From positions 1-37,218 of the forward strand of contig CAVOLB010000061.1 of NCBI GenBank assembly GCA_963696655.1: 37,218 nucleotides of DNA, given 5' to 3'. The translations under genes and the position numbers were made by a program. Within the stretch, counting starts at the first letter, position 1. The number at the start of each line of letters is the position of its first letter. This document shows positions 32,502 to 37,218 of this stretch, one piece after another. The notes beneath the pieces were generated by a model. It was not told the DNA's origin. It saw nothing but the letters and a program-made list of their open reading frames with translations, and made no database searches. Source of the stretch: Hypericibacter sp963696655 (GTDB lineage Bacteria > Pseudomonadota > Alphaproteobacteria > Dongiales > Dongiaceae).

Positions 32502-34848
32502 GGCCGCCCTCCTTCGCCCCGTCTTCCTTTGCCCCATCTTCCTTTGCCAAGCAGGCGCGCAGCACCCGTTCGGCATTCATCGGCAGGCGGCGCAGCCGCA
32601 CACCCGCGGCGTCATGGATCGCATTGGCGATGGCGCAAGGCACGGGCACGAGCGAGATCTCGCCGACGCCCTTCGCGCCGAAGGGCCCATCGCCCTGCGC
32701 ATGCTCGACGATGATCGACTGGAGCTCGTAGGGAATGTCCATCGTGCCGGGGATCTTGTAGTCCATGAGGGTGGGGTTCGCGAGGCGCGCGCCGTCCCAG
32801 ACCACTTCCTCGATCAGCGCGAAGCCGATCCCCTGCACCACCCCGCCCTCGATCTGGCCTTCGACCAGGCGCGGATTGATCGCCTTGCCCACATCGACCG
32901 CGGTCCAGAGGCGCTTGACCTCGGTCTGCCCCGTGGCTTCATCAATCTCCACCTCCGTCACCAGCGCGGCGAAGCTGTAGACGCCGATCTGCGCGAAGGG
33001 CAGACCCAGGGCGATCGCCCGCTTGGGGTCGACCGTCGGCGTGTCATAGACGAGCGTGTTGCTGCCGACGATCGGGCCGCCCTTGCGCCAATGGGCACGT
33101 GCCGAGACCACGAGGAAGGGCAGCTCCTTGGCCTGCACGCCCTTGATGCCGACGCGGCCCCCCGGGCGCAGCTCCAGATCGTCCACGCTGCATTCGAAGA
33201 TGTCGGCCGCCTGTTCCTTGATCTGGCGCTCGACCTCGTGCGAGGCCGCCACCACGGCGCGGCCCGTGGTGTAGGTGACGCGGCTGGCGGTCGTGCCCCA
33301 GTTGTAGGGCGAGCCGTCCGTGTCGGGCGACGCGGTCGAGACCTGCTCCATCGGGATCTTCAGCACCTCGGCGCACATCTGCGTGAGCACGGTGTCCGAT
33401 CCCTGGCCGATATCGACCGCCCCGGTATTGAGCACGACCGAGCCGTCCTCGAGCAGCCGCACGATGGCGCCGGTGCCGAGCAGCCCGCTGATGTGACCGG
33501 CGACAGCGAAGCCGAAGCCGCGCCGCTTTCCCTCCGGCGGCGCCCGCAGCGATTGGCGCCGGTCCCAGCCCGAGGCCTTGCGCACCGCGTCGATGCAGTC
33601 CGCCAGGCCATTGGAATCGACCCGCTGCCCGCCCAGCCAATGATCGCCGGGCTTCATCATGTTCTTGAGGCGAAGCTCGATCGGATCCATGCCGAGCGCC
33701 TCGGCGATCTCGTCGAGCTGCGTTTCGGTCCCGAACGAGACTTGCGGGTTGCCGAAGCCGCGGAAGGCCCCGGAGCGCAGCTTGTTGGTATAGACGACGT
33801 GGCCGTGGACGCGCGCATGCGGGATGCGATAGGGCCCGCGCGACATCAGCAGCGCATAGCCCAGCACGCCGGGACTGTCGTCGCCGAAGGCGCCGCCGTC
33901 GAGATAGAGCTCGCATTCGCGCGCGACCAGCGTGCCGTCGCGTTTCACGCCGGTCTTGACGCGGATCTTCGCCGGATGGCGCACCCGCACCATCTGGAAA
34001 TCCTCCTCGCGGGTGAGGATCATCTTGACCGGCCGGCCGGTGACGATGGCGAGCTTGACCGCGATCGGCTGGATATGCGCTTCCATCTTGTTGCCGAAGC
34101 CGCCGCCGATACGCGGCGTCACGCAGCGCAGCTTCGACATCGGCAGGCCCAGCGATTCGCAGACATTGGCCTGGACGCGGAAAACCGACTGGTTCGCAGA
34201 CCAGAGCGTGACCCGGCCCTGCGCGTCGGTCTCGGCCAGCGCCCCGCAGGGCTCGATGGCGAGATGAGCCTGGGCCGGCGTCTCGAACGTATTCTCGAAG
34301 ATCAGGTCGCTCTCGCGCCAACCCTGCTCGAGATCGCCTTCCTTGATCTCGGTATAGGAGAGCGAGTTGCCCTTGGAGATCGCCGAAAAGACTTTGAAAT
34401 AATCGGCGAGCCCCTCATGGACGATCGCCGCATCGGGCGCCAGCGCCTCCTCGACGGTCAGGACCGCAGGCAACTCTTCATATTCGACGTCGATCAATTG
34501 GCAGGCCCGGCGCGCGGTCGCCTCGTCCTCGGCCGCGACCGCAGCGACCGGCTCGCCGACATAGCGCACCTTGCCCTTGGCGATGGCGGTCTCGTCCTTG
34601 ACGAAGGCGCCCATGCGATGCTCGCCGAAATCCTCGCCGGTCACGACCGCATGGACCCCCGGCAGCGCCAGCGCCGCGCTGGTATCGTAACGGAGAATGC
34701 GCGCATGGGCATAAGGGCTCTGCAACACGGCGCCATGCAGCATGTTGGGCCGCGACATGTCCGCGATATATTGTGCGCGACCCGTCACCTTCTCGAGCGT
34801 CTCGAGCTTGGGGAGGTTCAATCCGACGGCCATGGCGGGCTCGTTCAT
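32491..34848 (-). CDS. Xanthine dehydrogenase-family molybdopterin-binding subunit
   Basis: A 785-residue large subunit. It starts at the ATG at 34848 (MNEPAMAVGLNLPKLETLEKVTGRAQYIAD). Ald_Xan_dh_C-type N-terminal part, then molybdopterin-binding segments: SANQSVFRVQANVCESLG, RCVTPRIGGGFGNKME, RSGAFRGFGNPQVSFGTE, VDIGQGSDTVLTQM, and the catalytic Glu in GAKGVGEISLVPVP. The loop reads GAFRGFG as in xanthine dehydrogenases and aldehyde oxidoreductases, not the AYRCSFR of form I CO dehydrogenase. It hydroxylates an N-heterocycle or aldehyde with water as oxygen donor. The C-terminus has a near-repeat KEDGAKEDGAKEGG. Its start overlaps the 2Fe-2S subunit stop as ATGA. Confidence 0.9.
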   Translation of the reverse strand: MNEPAMAVGLNLPKLETLEKVTGRAQYIADMSRPNMLHGAVLQSPYAHARILRYDTSAALALPGVHAVVTGEDFGEHRMGAFVKDETAIAKGKVRYVGEPVAAVAAEDEATARRACQLIDVEYEELPAVLTVEEALAPDAAIVHEGLADYFKVFSAISKGNSLSYTEIKEGDLEQGWRESDLIFENTFETPAQAHLAIEPCGALAETDAQGRVTLWSANQSVFRVQANVCESLGLPMSKLRCVTPRIGGGFGNKMEAHIQPIAVKLAIVTGRPVKMILTREEDFQMVRVRHPAKIRVKTGVKRDGTLVARECELYLDGGAFGDDSPGVLGYALLMSRGPYRIPHARVHGHVVYTNKLRSGAFRGFGNPQVSFGTETQLDEIAEALGMDPIELRLKNMMKPGDHWLGGQRVDSNGLADCIDAVRKASGWDRRQSLRAPPEGKRRGFGFAVAGHISGLLGTGAIVRLLEDGSVVLNTGAVDIGQGSDTVLTQMCAEVLKIPMEQVSTASPDTDGSPYNWGTTASRVTYTTGRAVVAASHEVERQIKEQAADIFECSVDDLELRPGGRVGIKGVQAKELPFLVVSARAHWRKGGPIVGSNTLVYDTPTVDPKRAIALGLPFAQIGVYSFAALVTEVEIDEATGQTEVKRLWTAVDVGKAINPRLVEGQIEGGVVQGIGFALIEEVVWDGARLANPTLMDYKIPGTMDIPYELQSIIVEHAQGDGPFGAKGVGEISLVPVPCAIANAIHDAAGVRLRRLPMNAERVLRACLAKEDGAKEDGAKEGGLAH

Positions 34849-35318
34849 CGCGGCGCCCCCGCGACGACCGACAAAACGGCCTCGACGATCTTGCGATAGC
34901 CCGAGCAGCGGCAGAGATTGCCGGCAAGCCCGGCCCTGATCTCGTCGACCGTCGCGTTCGGCCGCTCCGCGACGAGTGCCGTCGCCGCCAGCATCATGCC
35001 GGCGGAACAGAAGCCGCATTGCACGGCGCCGGCGTCGGCGAAGGCCTGCTGGATCGGCGCCAGGACCTGGCCCTTGGCCAGGCCCTCGACCGTGGTGACG
35101 GCACTGCCGTCGCAATTGGCCGAGAGCGAGAGGCAACCGCGCACCGGCTGGCCCTCGATCAGCACGGTACAGGCGCCGCAGACGCCCTGATTGCAGCCGC
35201 GCTTGGCGCCGGTCAGGCCGAGCCGCACGCGCAAGGTCTCGAGCAGGGTCTCGTCGGCCGGGACATGGCAGGTGCGGTCGCGGCCATTGACCTTCAGGGT
35301 GACGGCGATGTCGCTCAT
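34845..35318 (-). CDS. 2Fe-2S subunit of the molybdenum hydroxylase
   Basis: A 157-residue electron-transfer subunit. The N-terminal plant-type cluster uses Cys42, Cys47, Cys50 and Cys62 (GCNQGVCGACTVLIEG); the second cluster uses Cys101, Cys104, Cys136 and Cys138 (CGFCSAGM, LCRCSGY). All eight cysteines are present. It passes electrons from the molybdenum site to the FAD subunit. The start at 35318 (MSDIAVTLKVNGRD) overlaps the FAD-subunit stop as ATGA, and its own stop overlaps the large-subunit start. The long upstream frame is a shadow. Confidence 0.93.
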   Translation of the reverse strand: MSDIAVTLKVNGRDRTCHVPADETLLETLRVRLGLTGAKRGCNQGVCGACTVLIEGQPVRGCLSLSANCDGSAVTTVEGLAKGQVLAPIQQAFADAGAVQCGFCSAGMMLAATALVAERPNATVDEIRAGLAGNLCRCSGYRKIVEAVLSVVAGAPR

Positions 35319-36172
35319 CGGGCCAGCGCCTTCGCCGCGCGCACCGCCCGGCGAACCAGGCGCGGGATCACCAGGCGCCGGTAATCGGCGCTGGCGCGGA
35401 CATCGTCGACGGGATCGGCGGCGTCCGCCAGGAGTGCACCGGCCGCGGCGAGCGACGCATCGTCGAGCTTGCTGCCGATGAGCTTGCGCTCGGCCTCGGC
35501 CAACCGCACCGGCTTCGGCCCGCAGGCGCCGACTGCGACCGCGATCCCGGTGCAAGTTTCGCCCTCGAGGGTCAGCACCACCGCGACCGAGGCCGTCGCG
35601 TAATCGCCCTCGACCCGCGCCAGCTTGTCGTAGTGACCGATGGCCCGGCTGTCGCCGCCCGGCAGATGGATCGCCGCGACCAGCTCGCCAGGCTCCAGCG
35701 CCGTCTGATACCAGTCGATGAAGAAATCGGCCGCCTGGATGCGGCGCGCGCCGGCAACGCCGATGAGCTCGATCTCGGCATCGGCCGCGACCAGGGCCGG
35801 CGGATAGTCCGCGCCCGGATCGGCGAAGGCGATCGAGCCGCCCATCGTGCCCATATTGCGCACCGGCGGATTGGCGATCACGGAGGCCGCCTGCTTCACG
35901 ACCGTCTGGCCGGCCGCGAGCTCGGACGAGTTCGCCGTGATGCGATGGCGCGTCATGGCACCGATCCGGACCGAGCCATCGACCTGGCGCTCGATGCCCG
36001 CCAGCCTCTCGATCCTGCGCAGGCTGACAAGGGCGCTCGGCTGCACCAGCCCGGCATTCATCATCGCCACGAGGGTGGCGCCGCCGGCGAGGCATTTCGC
36101 CTCGGGATCCGCCGCCAACAGACGGGCCGCCTCTTCCAGGCTGTTCGGCATATGGAGCAGCGGCGCGCTCAT
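35315..36172 (-). CDS. FAD-binding subunit of the molybdenum hydroxylase
   Basis: A 285-residue CoxM-type flavoprotein. FAD-binding motifs are CLAGGATLVAMMNAGL (family AGGTDLLP) and NMGTMGGSIAFADPGADYPPAL (family TIGGNLA-ADPASD), followed by the C-terminal CO_deh_flav_C region (ARVEGDYATASVAVVL, AVGACGPKPVRLAEAE). It accepts electrons from the 2Fe-2S subunit and passes them to the final acceptor. Start at 36172 (MSAPLLHMPNSLEEAARLL), overlapping the CoxG stop as ATGA. Confidence 0.92.
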   Translation of the reverse strand: MSAPLLHMPNSLEEAARLLAADPEAKCLAGGATLVAMMNAGLVQPSALVSLRRIERLAGIERQVDGSVRIGAMTRHRITANSSELAAGQTVVKQAASVIANPPVRNMGTMGGSIAFADPGADYPPALVAADAEIELIGVAGARRIQAADFFIDWYQTALEPGELVAAIHLPGGDSRAIGHYDKLARVEGDYATASVAVVLTLEGETCTGIAVAVGACGPKPVRLAEAERKLIGSKLDDASLAAAGALLADAADPVDDVRASADYRRLVIPRLVRRAVRAAKALAR

Positions 36173-36369
36173 GCCGCGGGCTCGAGCCTTTCGCGCATGG
36201 TCTTCACGAAGTCGCCGCCGATGCCTTCCGCCTTCTTCTTCATGACACCCAGGCCGAACTTGCCGAGCCGACCGACGATCGAAATCTCGGTGCTGTAGCG
36301 GACTTCCGTGACGCCGGGCTCCGGCTCCTGCAGCTCCAGCAGCGTCTTGGCCTGGAGCATGGAGGCACG
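36169..36369 (-). CDS. CoxG/SRPBCC-family protein, only the C-terminal part before the right join
   Basis: The remaining part reads LQAKTLLELQEPEPGVTEVRYSTEIS, then VGRLGKFGLGVMKKKAEGIG and a short end. This is the C-terminal half of a carbon-monoxide-dehydrogenase subunit G (CoxG) protein; these SRPBCC proteins help assemble or membrane-attach the molybdenum hydroxylase and are usually 150-220 residues. The N-terminal half is missing because foreign sequence begins at about 36362-36375. The ATG at 36360 is therefore an internal Met, not a real start. It would be the first visible gene of the hydroxylase operon; any promoter is lost. Confidence 0.8.
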   Translation of the reverse strand, partial: RASMLQAKTLLELQEPEPGVTEVRYSTEISIVGRLGKFGLGVMKKKAEGIGGDFVKTMRERLEPAA

Positions 36370-36376
36370 ATGCGCA
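36360..36376. other. Right sequence join
   Basis: The CoxG-like frame on the minus strand loses family sequence here, and a plus-strand frame of different style starts. Genes to the right share no operon logic with those to the left. The exact base is uncertain by about ten positions. No mobile-element end is seen. Confidence 0.65.
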
Positions 36377-36633
36377 GCAGCTACAACTGGGGCACACGGC
36401 TGAACGGTCCCAACATCCCGGCCAGGCAGCGGGGTATGGTCAGGATGGAAACGAGCAGCGGCAAACAGACCTCTTCAAAATTTCTCACGTTCAGGGTGAT
36501 GACTGAAAATTCCCCAGGCTGGATCGTGCCACCCAAGCCGGGACGGTTCATCGTCAAAGGCGTGGCCGAACGGGCAAAGGACATGCTGGAGTTCAACGTT
36601 CAGAACGCGATAGCCAGCGTGGCAGGGATATAG
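36370..36633 (+). CDS. Possible phage structural protein, C-terminal part
   Basis: About 87 residues ending at the TAG at 36631-36633. GMVRMETSSGKQTSSKFLTFRVMTE followed by NSPGWIVPPKPGRFIVKGVAERA resembles the C-terminal end of certain phage virion-associated proteins, in which GMVR, a TFRVxSxxS strand and a WIxPG-type segment occur. That likeness is from memory and is moderate. The frame is open through the join, so the ATG at 36370 is only the first Met and the gene is probably truncated at its 5' end. No ribosome site precedes it. Confidence 0.45.
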   Translation: MRSSYNWGTRLNGPNIPARQRGMVRMETSSGKQTSSKFLTFRVMTENSPGWIVPPKPGRFIVKGVAERAKDMLEFNVQNAIASVAGI

Positions 36634-36635
36634 GG

Positions 36636-36888
36636 GTGAACCATCGCCAGGGGGCTCTACCTTAGCAAGTGAAACCGGAATACTTGGGAGCTGGTGATGG
36701 TTCGGCAAAGCCGGTTTCTGTTGGCAATTATGCACAATTCATCACCAGGCGTTAAACTGATACCGCAGTTGCGATAGGGGCCGATGACCCGAAAGGGCAC
36801 AGGTTAGCTGCCGGTGGGGTAACTCCCGGACTCGTAGAGTCCCGAAAGACCGAAGGGCCAAGGCTGGTCACTTTTCGGAGTGGTCGCC
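36636..36888 (+). ncRNA. Highly structured RNA candidate with a pseudoknot, HEARO/omega-RNA-like
   Basis: Directly after a GTGA (36636-36639) comes a 12-bp stem, 36638-36649 with 36692-36703, enclosing GCTC/GAGC (36654-36657, 36688-36691) and CAAGT/ACTTG (36666-36670, 36682-36686). The hairpin loop GAAACCGG (36671-36678) is perfectly complementary to CCGGTTTC (36711-36718), a pseudoknot. Downstream hairpins: AACTG/CAGTT (36755-36759, 36766-36770), CCC-GAAA-GGG (36788-36797), GGACTC-GTA-GAGTCC (36828-36842), and a wobble-rich stem ending at 36888. No protein frame covers this. An ATGA/GTGA at the border, a nested hairpin and a pseudoknot recall HEARO RNAs, the guide RNAs of IscB nucleases; no iscB gene is present in the window. 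Other structured RNA classes are possible. Confidence 0.5.
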
Positions 36889-37010
36889 AATCAAGTCACC
36901 GCCCGTAGCCGTACCCTGCACAGTTGAGCGCGGCGACTTGCGAAGCGCACCAGGTACGGTGGACGCTTCACCCATTCTTTTGACCACCCTGAGCGAGCTC
37001 TGAAAAACGA

Positions 37011-37032
37011 AAAAAGACCGCGCAAAGCGGCC
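37011..37032 (-). terminator. Rho-independent terminator, minus strand
   Basis: Read on the minus strand: GGCCGC, loop TTTGC, GCGGTC, then TCTTTTT-like run. Six base pairs with one G-T. No minus-strand gene is visible to its right within the window, so its gene lies outside or it is a phage/host border element. Confidence 0.55.
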
Positions 37033-37048
37033 AGGGGTATCAAAAACA

Positions 37049-37072
37049 TTTGGGGGTAACTTTGGGGGTAAC
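37049..37072. repeat. Perfect tandem repeat of TTTGGGGGTAAC (two copies)
   Basis: Two head-to-tail 12-base units. Similar GGGGGTA-type doublets occur, from memory, in front of tyrosine integrase genes beside integrated elements, so an attachment-site neighbourhood is possible but not shown. Confidence 0.5.
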
Positions 37073-37108
37073 TTTTGATGTTTTTTGCAAATCCTCCCAG
37101 CATATTCA

Positions 37109-37218
37109 ATGGCGTCACACGCCCTCGAAGTCAAACCGTACTCTGCGGCTGCGCTGGCAGAGGCGCAGAAAGCAGGCAAGCCTGTGGCTTTGCATTTCCA
37201 TGCGGACTGGTGCCCGAC
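37109..37218 (+). CDS. Thioredoxin-like protein, 5' end only
   Basis: The first 36 residues are visible before the window ends: MASHALEVKPYSAAALAEAQ, then a KAGKPVALHFHADWCP stretch. ADWCP followed by a C-type residue is the thioredoxin active-site region (WCxxC); the second Cys lies past the edge. It is a periplasmic or cytosolic thiol-disulfide protein by family. No signal peptide follows the ATG at 37109; a TTG at 37085 in the same frame would add eight residues. An in-frame TGA at 37076 limits the start. Confidence 0.7.
   Translation, partial: MASHALEVKPYSAAALAEAQKAGKPVALHFHADWCP

Larger units (their letters stand above)
36891..37108. other. Non-coding stretch with a minus-strand terminator and a tandem 12-mer
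   Basis: Between the RNA candidate and the last gene. It holds a minus-strand stem-loop (GACCGC 37016-37021 with GCGGCC 37027-37032) followed, on that strand, by a T-run, so a Rho-independent terminator for something read from the right. It also holds two perfect tandem copies of TTTGGGGGTAAC (37049-37060 and 37061-37072). No protein gene is convincing. Confidence 0.45.

Noticed and set aside
32494..34899. An 801-residue plus-strand open frame opposite the molybdopterin subunit
   Set aside because: Shadow frame; the minus strand carries all molybdopterin-binding motifs.
32491..36369. Carbon monoxide dehydrogenase (coxMSL plus coxG)
   Set aside because: The large-subunit active-site loop reads GAFRGFG, not AYRCSFR, so a xanthine/aldehyde-type hydroxylase is the better call.
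36868..37179. A 103-residue minus-strand open frame in the right flank
   Set aside because: It runs across the minus-strand terminator, the tandem repeat and the start of the thioredoxin-like gene, and shows no family features.
1..37218. CRISPR array, tRNA or rRNA genes
   Set aside because: No evenly spaced repeats and no cloverleaf or rRNA-like stretches were found on reading both strands.

Overview
The window is a patchwork of three DNA segments. Bases 1 to about 733 are AT-rich and hold part of a DNA methyltransferase. Bases from about 733 to about 36365 are GC-rich, and nearly every gene is on the minus strand with dense ATGA overlaps; codon use and gene families suggest an alphaproteobacterium, perhaps Rhodospirillales-like (inference). 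Bases from about 36365 to the end are a third source with a probable phage-type gene end, a highly structured RNA-like stretch, and the start of a thioredoxin-like gene. Both joins fall inside genes and no recombinase or insertion sequence sits at either, so a chimeric clone or assembly is the simplest reading. Cross-join context should not be trusted.

Main segment, read in transcription direction (right to left). (1) 36369-27148: a catabolic super-operon. It holds a CoxG remnant, the FAD, 2Fe-2S and molybdopterin subunits of a xanthine-dehydrogenase-type hydroxylase, an alpha/beta hydrolase, and a complete branched-chain-amino-acid-type ABC importer (binding protein, LivH, LivM, LivG, LivF). 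A small secreted protein is encoded convergently at 26761-27045 and ends in a strong terminator. (2) 26141-21955: two paralogous orphan amino-acid-type binding proteins flanking a SYLF lipid-binding protein and the decayed C-terminus of a polyphosphate kinase 2, then an APC-type antiporter. (3) 21679-16962: a DUF2252 gene broken by one frameshift, a MarC-family membrane protein, a lipoprotein of unknown function, and a prokaryotic ionotropic-glutamate-receptor-like channel. (4) 16580-13834: a DUF2254 membrane protein and a porin. (5) 13480-7316: the arginine deiminase operon (antiporter, arcA, arcB, arcC) and a fifth small gene split by an IS5-family element. (6) 7286-3757: a cysteine hydrolase divergent from an aminotransferase/tartrate-dehydrogenase pair. 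(7) 3475-733: a sugar-type ABC importer (permease, binding protein, second permease cut by the left join; no ATPase remains).

Three FNR/FixK/Anr-type palindromes (TTGA-N6-TCAA form) lie upstream of the arc operon, of the DUF2254 gene and of the DUF2252-marC-lipoprotein-channel run. This suggests one low-oxygen or energy-stress regulon: arginine fermentation yields ATP and ammonia, while the antiporters, porin, channel and uncharacterised membrane proteins handle exchange and sensing. This regulon, with its glutamate-receptor-like channel, is the best candidate for an undescribed system in the main segment. In the right segment the best candidate is a pseudoknotted RNA beside a GTGA, resembling HEARO/omega-RNA elements.

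No tRNA, rRNA or CRISPR array was seen.
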